DNA of 64,000 bases, taken from positions 124,001-188,000 of the forward strand of contig NZ_JACHWU010000003.1 in assembly GCF_014191605.1 (NCBI RefSeq), written 5' to 3'. Position numbers and translations under genes: made by a program. Source of the stretch: Prauserella isguenensis (GTDB lineage Bacteria > Actinomycetota > Actinomycetes > Mycobacteriales > Pseudonocardiaceae). Below, piece after piece: positions 55,498 to 62,888 of this stretch. The first letter of the stretch is position 1, and every line of letters starts with the position of its first letter. Below the pieces are notes generated by a model. It saw only the letters and a program-made list of their open reading frames with translations. It did not search any database and was not told the DNA's origin.

Positions 55498-55917
55498 ATG
55501 ACGAACCCGAGCGCGAACATCGACGCCGTCCTGGCGTCCTTCGAGGAGCGTTGGAGCCCCCGGATCCTCACCCGGGTCAACGACTACGACGTCCGACTGG
55601 CGAAGGTGGAGGGCACGTTCGTGTGGCACTCCCATCCGGACACCGACGAGTTGTTCGTCGTGCTCGACGGCAGCCTCGACATCCGTCTCCGGCAGCCGGG
55701 CACCGAAAGCGCCGACCCCGGTACCGGCACGACCGAGACCGTCGTACACCTCGGCCGCCACGACGTCTTCGTCGTGCCACGCGGCGTCGAACACTGCCCC
55801 GCATCGGCCGACGGCGCGGCGGTGATGCTGCTCGAACCGACCGGAACCCTCAGCACCGGCGACTACGCGGGAGATGTCCCCGACCACATCACCTCGACGA
55901 CCGGCCTCCCCTGGTAG
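55498..55917 (+). CDS. Cupin-domain protein
   Basis: 139-aa single-cupin protein. Metal-site residues fit motif 1 (FVWHSHPDTDELFVVLDG: His, His, Glu) and motif 2 (DVFVVPRGVEHCP, His). It may be a small cupin enzyme or binding protein; substrate unknown. It diverges from the GlxA/AraC regulator, a common arrangement of regulator and target. ATG 55498 has GGATC upstream only, so the start is moderately supported, but the cupin begins at residue ~30, which fits. Confidence 0.85.
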   Translation: MTNPSANIDAVLASFEERWSPRILTRVNDYDVRLAKVEGTFVWHSHPDTDELFVVLDGSLDIRLRQPGTESADPGTGTTETVVHLGRHDVFVVPRGVEHCPASADGAAVMLLEPTGTLSTGDYAGDVPDHITSTTGLPW

Positions 55918-56007
55918 CCGTCGCGGGAAACGACGGGGGGCCGGTTGGGTCGGCGCCGGCCGATGCGCGCCCGTCGGTCGGCGCCGAGTCGCCGGGTCAC
56001 GAGGACA

Positions 56008-56051
56008 CGCCGAGGACGGTCCGGCGCACCGGCACCGGACCGTCCTCGGCG
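56008..56051. terminator. Bidirectional terminator between cupin and M14 peptidase genes
   Basis: A perfect 17-bp stem (core CGAGGACGGTCCGG, 56008-56024 with 56035-56051) with a 10-nt loop lies between convergent stops 55917 and 56068. Confidence 0.88.
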
Positions 56052-56067
56052 ACGTCGAGCAGCCGGC

Positions 56068-57321
56068 TTACGGCTCGGCGACCGTGCGCGCCCGGTCCCC
56101 GATGCTCGGGCCGCGCGGCGGGATCGCGTCGTAGACGGCCGGGTCGAGGTTGTCCACCTGACCGCTCGCCACCGACGACAGTATTCCGTCGAGTCCCGTG
56201 TAGACGGTGCGCACGAGTTGTTCACGGTACTTCTGGCCGAGCGTCTGGGTCTGTCCCCGCACCTCGAACAGCACCGCCCCGCTCCCGTTCAACGCGAACG
56301 AGCCCAGCCCGGTGCCCGGCAGGTTGATGTCCTGCGGGTAGAGGGTGATGTTGCCGAACAGCGGGTTCTTGTTCGCCTTCCCCTGCAACGCGTTGTACGC
56401 CGCCACGTTGAGCTGCTTCGCGTAGTCGAGGTCGTACTCGTCGGCGTACTCCTCGTACCCCGGCGTCTGCGCCGGGTCGTCGACGAACTTCCCGGAGATC
56501 GACATCGTCACGAACCGGTCCGGGTCGTCCGGCATCACGTAGCACGCGCCTTGGTGGTGAAGGTCGACGTACGTGTCGACGGTGCCGAACTCCTCCTCCA
56601 GCCCGATGTAGACGTCACGAACGGCCCGTGTCTCCGGCGAGAGGTACCAGCCGGTGTCGGCGGACGTCCCGGGGAAGTCCGCGGCCTTCGGTTCGTACGA
56701 CAGGTCGGGGTTGTAGTCGCGGTTGATGTCGAAGCCGGGCCGCTGCGAGTAGTCGTCGCCCTGGAGCTCACCGGTGTAGTAGTTCCACGCCGGCTCGGCG
56801 TCGGCGAGCTGCGGATACCGCTGGACCACGTCGTCCCACGTCATATCGTTGCCGCGACGGTCGAGTTCGGCGGCGTCCGGGTTCATCTTCGGGATCGCCA
56901 CGATGGTCAGCTCGTCGCGCCAGCGCTCGGCCTTCGGGCTGTCGCTGGTGCCGACGAAGCGCAGCAGCCGCAGCAGTGCATCGGTACCGGTCTTCTCGTT
57001 GCCGTGGATCTCGCTGGTCAGGAGGACGGCCTTCGGGCCACTGCCTGCGCGGGCCGACCATATCTCGCGGCCCCGGTTGCTCCGGCCGATCTCGTCGACG
57101 TCGACCACGCCGCCGGACACCCGCTCGATGCGCTCCAGTTCGCCTCCGAGTTCCCGGTGGTCGGTGAACTCGTGGACGGGCAGATCCTGCGGCTCGTCAC
57201 TGCATTTCTGGGCGGCGGGCGCACCCGTAGCGGACTGAGCCGTGGCGGGCACGGCGGTGACGAGCGACAACACGGCTACACCGGCGACGACGGCCGCCAG
57301 CGAACGCTTCGGTCTGGACAC
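56068..57321 (-). CDS. Secreted M14-family zinc carboxypeptidase
   Basis: 417-aa exported metallopeptidase. The signal peptide has the ending VPATAQS. The zinc site is HxxE in TSEIHGNEKTG (about residues 105-108) and His in DLHHQGA (~256). The catalytic Glu is in LFEVRGQT (~351). The GTG start at 57321 has AGGAGG upstream. Length and pattern fit the M14 peptidases that remove C-terminal residues; the substrate is unknown. An A/T-rich palindrome 80 nt upstream (57401-57419) may regulate it. Confidence 0.9.
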   Translation of the reverse strand: MSRPKRSLAAVVAGVAVLSLVTAVPATAQSATGAPAAQKCSDEPQDLPVHEFTDHRELGGELERIERVSGGVVDVDEIGRSNRGREIWSARAGSGPKAVLLTSEIHGNEKTGTDALLRLLRFVGTSDSPKAERWRDELTIVAIPKMNPDAAELDRRGNDMTWDDVVQRYPQLADAEPAWNYYTGELQGDDYSQRPGFDINRDYNPDLSYEPKAADFPGTSADTGWYLSPETRAVRDVYIGLEEEFGTVDTYVDLHHQGACYVMPDDPDRFVTMSISGKFVDDPAQTPGYEEYADEYDLDYAKQLNVAAYNALQGKANKNPLFGNITLYPQDINLPGTGLGSFALNGSGAVLFEVRGQTQTLGQKYREQLVRTVYTGLDGILSSVASGQVDNLDPAVYDAIPPRGPSIGDRARTVAEP

Positions 57322-57400
57322 GGCACTCCTCCTGTGTCGGCAGGTCCCGTAGGACTCCGCGGGTTCGGCACGGAAATGTCGTGGTGGCGCCACCGGGAAA

Positions 57401-57419
57401 GTTAGTTATAACAGCTAAC
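57401..57419. promoter_or_regulatory. Candidate operator upstream of the M14 peptidase gene
   Basis: The half sites GTTAG (57401-57405) and CTAAC (57415-57419) flank a 9-nt spacer; GTTATAAC (57405-57412) is also palindromic. It stands out as A/T-rich. Half sites match those of the OhrR-type operator at 49173-49192, but the spacing differs. Confidence 0.4.
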
Positions 57420-57595
57420 CACTGCGGTGGGTGGTACCGAACCACCGAACGGGTGGATATGTCGTGGATGGTCCACCGGCTGACGACGACAACCGCCGGG
57501 CCGTGTGCGACGTGGCCGCACGAGCGCTGCGCACCCGTCTGCGGGCGACGTGTCCTGAGGAGAGCGCCGCCCTTCCGCAGGTCTTCCGGGCGGAC

Positions 57596-58351
57596 TCAGG
57601 ATTCGTCGAGGGTCTGCCGCAGGGCTTCGTCGGCCTTGCGCGCCATGTCCTTGACGGCTTCACGGCGCTCGGCGTCGGCCTCGTAGTCGGCCCTGCGGTC
57701 GCGCACGACCCGTGCGGGTGCGCCGACGGCGATGCCGAAGTCCTGGATGTCGCCGCGGACCACGGCGTGGGCGCCGAGCACGCAGCCGCGGCCGACGCGG
57801 GTGCCCTTGAGCACGGACACCTTGGTGCCGATCCAGGTGTCGGGCCCGATCCGCACCGGCGCCTTGACGATGCCCTGGTCTTTGATGGGCAGGTTGATGT
57901 CGGTGGTCACGTGGTCGAAATCGGTGACGTACACCCAGTCGGCGATGATCGAGGATCCGCCGATCTCGATGTCCAGGTAGCCGTTGAGCACGTTCTGCTT
58001 GCCGAAGACCGTTTTGTCACCGATGCGCAGCGAGCCCTCGTGGCACCGGATCGCGTTGCCGTCGCCGATGTGCACCCACCGGCCGATCTCCATGCGCCCG
58101 TATCCCGGACGGGCATGGATCTCGACGTTCTTGCCGAGGAACACCATGCCGCGCAGCACGATGTGCGGATTCGCGATGCGGAACTTCAGCAGTCGCCAGT
58201 ACCGGACGAGATACCAGGGTGCGTAGGCCCGGTTGCGCAGCACCCAGCGCAGCGATTCCTTCGTCAGAAACCGGGCCTGATCGGGATCGTTGCGCGTCCG
58301 TCGCCAGGCCTGGACGCGGTGCAGCACGGGCGAACCCCACATCGACGTCAT
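57596..58351 (-). CDS. Hexapeptide-repeat (left-handed beta-helix) acyltransferase
   Basis: 251-aa LbH acyltransferase. Hexapeptide turns run from ~95 to ~215 (IGRWVHIGDGNAI, IGDKTVFGKQNVLNGYLDIEIG, IGPDTWIGTKVSVLKGTRVG, GCVLGAHAVVRGDI, then GAPARVV). There is a basic N-terminus with SLRWVLRNRAYAPWYLVRYW. It resembles sugar O-acetyl/succinyltransferases; a similar transferase (Rv3034c) lies near the mycobacterial methylglucose polysaccharide genes, so acylation of that glucan is possible. The start is ATG 58351 (an inner ATG at 58342 is possible). Confidence 0.83.
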   Translation of the reverse strand: MTSMWGSPVLHRVQAWRRTRNDPDQARFLTKESLRWVLRNRAYAPWYLVRYWRLLKFRIANPHIVLRGMVFLGKNVEIHARPGYGRMEIGRWVHIGDGNAIRCHEGSLRIGDKTVFGKQNVLNGYLDIEIGGSSIIADWVYVTDFDHVTTDINLPIKDQGIVKAPVRIGPDTWIGTKVSVLKGTRVGRGCVLGAHAVVRGDIQDFGIAVGAPARVVRDRRADYEADAERREAVKDMARKADEALRQTLDES

Positions 58352-58427
58352 GCCCGGAGAGTAGCTGTGCCCCGCAACGTCACCGGCCGGCAGGTGGCGG
58401 GGAGGTGACAGGCCCGGCTCGGCGCCC

Positions 58428-58622
58428 CTACGTTTCCGACTTCTTCTGCGCGGCGACCGCCGCCCCGATGAGCACTCCCGCACCCGCCAGTAGCACGGCA
58501 GCGCCGACGATCATCGTGATCTCCGCCGGCGCCGGCAGATCGAGTGCCGCAGCCAGTCCGCCCAGCAGCGCCGCGAGGCCGCCGAGGCAGGCGGCGAGCG
58601 GACCGAACGCCTTGGGGTTCAT
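58428..58622 (-). CDS. Small two-helix membrane protein
   Basis: 64-aa hydrophobic protein (starts MNPKAFGPLAACLGGLAAL) with two membrane helices and a Lys-rich end (AAQKKSET). It stands upstream of the acyltransferase on the same strand. It has no recognisable family. Coding status is moderate: the start is ATG 58622, and codon pattern and a membrane-like composition support it. Confidence 0.55.
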   Translation of the reverse strand: MNPKAFGPLAACLGGLAALLGGLAAALDLPAPAEITMIVGAAVLLAGAGVLIGAAVAAQKKSET

Positions 58623-58660
58623 ACCGGGACCGTACCGAGCGTCCGTCCGGCGACCGCGGC

Positions 58661-58716
58661 CCGGTGGGCACGGTCCGGTGGGACCGGTCCGGTGGGCACG
58701 GTCCGGTGGGCACCGA
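58661..58716. repeat. Four 14-bp tandem repeats
   Basis: Four head-to-tail 14-bp units of the form CCGGTGGGCACGGT (58661-58674, 58675-58688, 58689-58702, 58703-58716) stand between the small membrane protein gene and the HNH pseudogene. Units 1 and 3 are identical; 2 and 4 differ at 2 positions each. Function unknown. Confidence 0.85.
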
Positions 58717-58766
58717 CAGCACCTCCTCCGCACAGCCTGCATCGACGACTGGCCGCCGCGCCCGGG

Positions 58767-59559
58767 TCAGAACGGCGGCGGGTCGCTGTCACCCTCGCGC
58801 CCCGGATCGTTGCGCGGGACCGGATGTTCCGGATGGTCCCGCTGCCGTGAATGGTCACGCTGCCGTGAACCGGCGCGCCGGCGGGAGTCGGTGCGATCGC
58901 CACGACCGGAACGGGGTTCGCCTCCGCCACCGTTCGTCCGCTCAGCATCGGCGGTGTAGCGCTCCCGCGGAGCCAGCACGGGCTCCCGATGGCCGGTGTA
59001 GGTGGTGCCGTTCGGCGTGGTCACCGTACCGGTGCCCTGCACCGGGTCGTAGCGGAAGCCCCACCGCGGGTCGTTCTTCAGCCGGTGGTGACGTCGGCAC
59101 CGCGGCCCGCCGTTGGCGACCGATGTCGCCCCACCGTCCTTGGCCCACTCCCGTTCGTGGTCGTGATCGCAGTGCCGGGCAGGCCGATGACACCACGGAA
59201 CGACACACTCCCGGTCCCGTGCTCGCACCAGTTGCCGGATCGTCTCGCTGGGCCGCCTCCAGCACCGCGGTCGTCGCGAGAACCCGGTGCACGGCGTACG
59301 ACTCGAGATGCCCGGCCCGCATCGATGCGACGAGCAGTGGCATCCGCCGCACCAGGTCGACCGCGCGCCGAATCCGCTCCCGCACGGTCGTCGGCGACGC
59401 CCGCAGTTCCGGAGCGAGTTCCTCGGCGAGACTCCACCAGTCGTCGTCCCCGGCCGCCAGCTCGGCCAGGAACGTCACCTCCTCGGCGTCGACCTGCGCA
59501 CGGCGCTCCCGCAGGGCCCGCGCGCGCTCCGCACGTCCCGTCTCCATCCGATCCGCCAC
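58767..59559 (-). pseudogene. Decayed DUF222/HNH endonuclease gene (13E12 type), internal deletion plus frameshift
   Basis: The 5' part (GTG 59559, GGAGG upstream) encodes a ~100-aa DUF222-like helical N-terminus (RAERARALRERRAQVDAEEV, then MPLLVASMRAGHLESYAVHR). Near 59230-59245 the frame changes, and the next frame encodes the HNH C-terminus with ETIRQLVRARDRECVVPW, then CHRPARHCDHDHE, then NGGPRCRRHHRLKN. Intact family members are ~400-450 aa, with about 150-200 residues between these parts that are absent here. The sequence therefore lost the middle and changed frame, leaving a probable pseudogene. Some ribosomal slippage cannot be excluded but would still give a shortened protein. Confidence 0.8.
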
Positions 59560-59641
59560 GACTCGACCTCCGCCGCAGTCGCATCGACACTCCCCCGCGG
59601 TCGTAACCTGGCGGTGAACAACCGAACGGTGAGGAGTGGGC

Positions 59642-60598
59642 GTGGCACAGAAGCTGATCATCGACACCGATCCCGGCGTGGACGACGCCTTCGCCATCGC
59701 GCTGGCGGCCCTCGGCAGCGATGTCGAACTTCTCGGCGTGACCAGCGTGTACGGCAACGTTCCGCTGTCGGCGACGACGATCAACGCCCGCCGTCTCCTG
59801 GCGCTGTGCAAACGACCCGACGTGCCCGTCGCGGCGGGCGCCGCACGGCCGCTGGTCCACCGCCACCCCAACGAGGCGGGGCAGGTCCACGGCGCCGACG
59901 GCTTGTCCGGCAGGTCCGCGGCACTGCCCGAACCGTCCCGCCCGCTCGACGAGCGCGACGCGGTCACCCTGATGGCAGATCTGCTCGAGGCCTCCGACGA
60001 GCCGGTGACGATCGCACCTATCGGGCCGCTCACCAACATCGCGGCACTGTTGGCCGCACATCCGGCCACGGCCGAGAAGATCGAGCGGATCGTGATCATG
60101 GGCGGCGCGCTCGGCCACGGCAACTCGACGGCCGCCGCCGAGTTCAACGTCTGGAGCGACCCGGAAGCGGCGCACCGCGTGCTGACCGGCGGTGAGGCCC
60201 CGTGCGTGCTCGTGCCGATGGACCTGACCTATCGCTGCGCGGTGGATGCCGCGTGGCTCGGCAAGCTGGACTCGTCCGGACCGATCGGTGCGGCGCTGCA
60301 CGCCCTCACCCCGGACTACCGCGAGCACTACCGCGGCGCACTCGGCTGGGACGGCATGGTGATCCACGACGCGGTCGCCGTCGCCGAGGCGATCCTGCCC
60401 GGAACACTCCGCACCGAACGCGTCCCGGTACAGGTCGAGTGCTCGTTCGGACCGGGGCGAGGCGCAACGCACGCGGACCGCCGGCTGCCCGCGCTACGCG
60501 CGTCGACCGACGATTCCGACCCGGCGGCCGAGGTCGAGGTCGCCGTCGACACCGATCTCGACGCGCTGCGCGGACTGCTGCTCGACCGATTGCGGTGA
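59642..60598 (+). CDS. Inosine/uridine-preferring nucleoside hydrolase
   Basis: 318-aa nucleoside hydrolase that cleaves the N-glycosidic bond of ribonucleosides to base and ribose. The Ca-binding N-terminal motif IIDTDPGVDDAFAI is diagnostic, with APIGPLTNIAALLAAHP, VIMGGALGHGN and the later VIHDAVAVAE segment. Length is typical. GTG 59642 is chosen because GAGGAG lies just upstream; the ORF may begin two codons earlier. Base specificity cannot be read. Confidence 0.94.
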   Translation: MAQKLIIDTDPGVDDAFAIALAALGSDVELLGVTSVYGNVPLSATTINARRLLALCKRPDVPVAAGAARPLVHRHPNEAGQVHGADGLSGRSAALPEPSRPLDERDAVTLMADLLEASDEPVTIAPIGPLTNIAALLAAHPATAEKIERIVIMGGALGHGNSTAAAEFNVWSDPEAAHRVLTGGEAPCVLVPMDLTYRCAVDAAWLGKLDSSGPIGAALHALTPDYREHYRGALGWDGMVIHDAVAVAEAILPGTLRTERVPVQVECSFGPGRGATHADRRLPALRASTDDSDPAAEVEVAVDTDLDALRGLLLDRLR

Positions 60599-60642
60599 CC
60601 TCGACCGTGCCCCGCATCGCGGCCCTCCGTATCCTCTGAGCC

Positions 60643-61893
60643 ATGACTTCGGGGGAGACCGAGACAGAGTCGTCCACGGCACCCGGGCCCGGCTCGACGG
60701 CGCCCGCGACGCCCCCGCGCGCCCGGGGCCGGTTCGCCGCGCTGCTCGCCCTCGCCACCGCGGTCGTGCTCGCGGCCGGCGTGATCACCGTCGTCCAGTT
60801 GTCCCCCGCACCTGCCGATGACACGGGTGCCGCGGCAGCGGCGGCCGACGGTGCCGCCGTGGGCGGACAGGCACCCGGACCCGGCAGTACTCCGGCATCC
60901 CAGCAGACCCCGCAGCCGGAATCGACACCGGCGCCGACGAGTTCCCGGCCCGCCCGGGACGTGCCGCAGGAGCAGGGCACCCGGTTCGAGGCATGGGTCG
61001 ACGAGGTCGCGGGCTGGCTCGACATCCCGCGCCGCGCCATGCACGCCTACGCCACGGCGACCGTCCGCATGGAGAAGGAGAAGCCGGGCTGCAACCTGTC
61101 GTGGGTCACGCTCGCCGGCATCGGGCGTACCGCCAGCGACCACGGCCGAGAAGGCGACCGCACGCTCACGCGGGACGGCACGCCCACCTCCCCCATCGGC
61201 ACCATCGAGCTGCGTAATTTCGCGGGCGACGTCATCTCCCAAGCGGGTGCCGAAGGGCCGCTGCAGCTCTCCCCCGCCGTCTGGCAACAGTGGGCGGCGA
61301 CCTCGGCGGGCGATGTGCCGAGCATCCAGGACATCGACGACGCGGCACTCACCGCCGGCCGCGCCCTGTGTGACGGCGGGCGCGATCTGGACCAGGGACA
61401 GCAGTGGCTCGCGGGGGTATCCGCGCTCCACGACGAACCGCTGTTCCTGCATCGGGTGCTGGCCACGGCCAACGTCTACGGCACGGTCGGCATGCAGGAC
61501 GAGCCGCCCAACGAGAAGGTGCTGCGGGCGGTCACGTTCGCCATCGAGAAGATCGGCCTGCCGTACGTGTGGGGCGGCAACGGCACGGAACAGGGCGACG
61601 CCGGTTTCGACTGCTCCGGCCTGACGACCGCGGCGTACGCCTCGGCGGGCGTGTCGCTCGAACGCACCGCCCACTGGCAGTACTCGTCGCTCCCGATCAC
61701 CGGCCCGGACGAGCAACCCCGGCTGGGCGATCTGGTGTTCTTCGGCGACCCGAACACGAAGATCCACCACGTCGGCATGTACATCGGCAACCAGCAGATG
61801 ATCGACGCGCCGACGTTCGGCCAGGCCGTGCAGGTGCACAACTACCGTAAGCCCGGCGATTCCTACGCCGGCGCCGGACGGCCGGTGGCCTGA
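60643..61893 (+). CDS. Exported NlpC/P60 peptidoglycan hydrolase with transglycosylase-like region
   Basis: 416-aa envelope protein. A membrane anchor or signal lies at ~30-52, then a Pro/Ala/Thr-rich linker to ~110. A lysozyme-like region (~115-265) contains CNLSWVTLAGIGRTASDHGR and AEGPLQLSPAVWQQWA. A C-terminal NlpC/P60 domain has Cys324 in FDCSGLTTAAYA and His376 in HHVGMYIGN. This layout matches RipA/p60-like cell-separation hydrolases; likely target is peptide stems of peptidoglycan. The GAG... glycosidic part may be inactive. It starts 44 bp after the nucleoside hydrolase. Confidence 0.9.
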   Translation: MTSGETETESSTAPGPGSTAPATPPRARGRFAALLALATAVVLAAGVITVVQLSPAPADDTGAAAAAADGAAVGGQAPGPGSTPASQQTPQPESTPAPTSSRPARDVPQEQGTRFEAWVDEVAGWLDIPRRAMHAYATATVRMEKEKPGCNLSWVTLAGIGRTASDHGREGDRTLTRDGTPTSPIGTIELRNFAGDVISQAGAEGPLQLSPAVWQQWAATSAGDVPSIQDIDDAALTAGRALCDGGRDLDQGQQWLAGVSALHDEPLFLHRVLATANVYGTVGMQDEPPNEKVLRAVTFAIEKIGLPYVWGGNGTEQGDAGFDCSGLTTAAYASAGVSLERTAHWQYSSLPITGPDEQPRLGDLVFFGDPNTKIHHVGMYIGNQQMIDAPTFGQAVQVHNYRKPGDSYAGAGRPVA

Positions 61894-61960
61894 CCGTGCG
61901 GGCCCCGGTACGCCCCCGGTCACGCAGTTCGACCACCACCACTGCGCCAGGAGGCTGACC

Positions 61961-62815
61961 ATGGAGATGCCGACCGAGTCGTTCCGCACCTCCACCGGGG
62001 TCGACCTCGGGATCGAACACTTCGGTGATCCGGCTGCACCGCTCGTCCTGCTCGCCGGTGGCCCGACCATGCTGTCGTGGCCTGACGAACTCTGTGAGGC
62101 GCTGGCTCGCCGGGGACGCCACGTGGTGCGCTACGACCTGCGCGATGCAGGTGCGTCGACCACCGGCGACCCCGACGCACCGAAGTACACCCTGCGCGAT
62201 CTCGCCCGCGACGCCGCCGTGCTCGCCCGCGACCTCGACGACCTGCCGGCACACCTGGCCGGCATCGGGATCGGCGGCATGGTGGCCCAGGTGGCGGCGC
62301 TCGATCACCCCGACGCGTTCTCGGCACTGACTCTCGCCGGTACGAGGCCGGTCGCCCCGGGCCCCGTCGACGCCGACCTGCCCGACCACGACGCCGGCAC
62401 CCTGGAGCGGGCGTTCGCCCTCCCGATGCCGGACTGGTCCGACCGCGACGCCGTGGCGGACTTCGCCGCCGCCCACGCCGAGATCCTCGGCAACGACCCG
62501 GTGGCCGCACGCGCCACCGCGGCCCGTGTGTTCGACCGCACGCCCTCGACTGAACCCGCGGTCCACCGCGCCAACCAGCTGGGCATGGTCTTCGCCGCGC
62601 TGGACTGCACACCGCGCTGGCGGGAGCGGCTCTCCGAGTTGGCCGTGCCGACACTCGTCGTCCACGGCCGGCGCGACCCGTTCTTCCCCGTGGGCAACGG
62701 CGAAGCCCTCGCCACGGAGATCCCCGACGCCCGGCTGCACGTGCTCGACGAGGCGGCGACCGCGATCCCCCTCCGTCTCGCCGAGGAGGTCGCGGCCGCC
62801 ATGGTCGCGCGGTAG
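61961..62815 (+). CDS. Alpha/beta-hydrolase-fold protein with lost catalytic Ser and His
   Basis: 284-aa protein of the RdmC/aclacinomycin-methylesterase-like alpha/beta hydrolase group (YDLRDAGASTTG and PTLVVHGRRDPFFP match that group). The nucleophile elbow reads GIGIGG (101-106), with Gly103 where Ser is expected (GLSMG in relatives). The His position in the last loop reads DEAATAIP, with Thr267 for His. Only Asp239 of the triad is kept. The protein is therefore probably not a hydrolase; it may bind a ligand or use a different chemistry. It has good coding structure and starts ATG 61961 after GGAGG. Confidence 0.88.
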   Translation: MEMPTESFRTSTGVDLGIEHFGDPAAPLVLLAGGPTMLSWPDELCEALARRGRHVVRYDLRDAGASTTGDPDAPKYTLRDLARDAAVLARDLDDLPAHLAGIGIGGMVAQVAALDHPDAFSALTLAGTRPVAPGPVDADLPDHDAGTLERAFALPMPDWSDRDAVADFAAAHAEILGNDPVAARATAARVFDRTPSTEPAVHRANQLGMVFAALDCTPRWRERLSELAVPTLVVHGRRDPFFPVGNGEALATEIPDARLHVLDEAATAIPLRLAEEVAAAMVAR

Positions 62816-62888
62816 ACCGCCGCGGTCCGTGGGCGTGCTCGCACTCAGCCGCAGGTTCTCGGCGCCGGTGAGCGGTCCGTCCACGCGG

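Noticed and set aside
58661-58716. CRISPR array
   Set aside because: Units are 14 bp and directly abutting, with no unique spacers; no cas genes are present.
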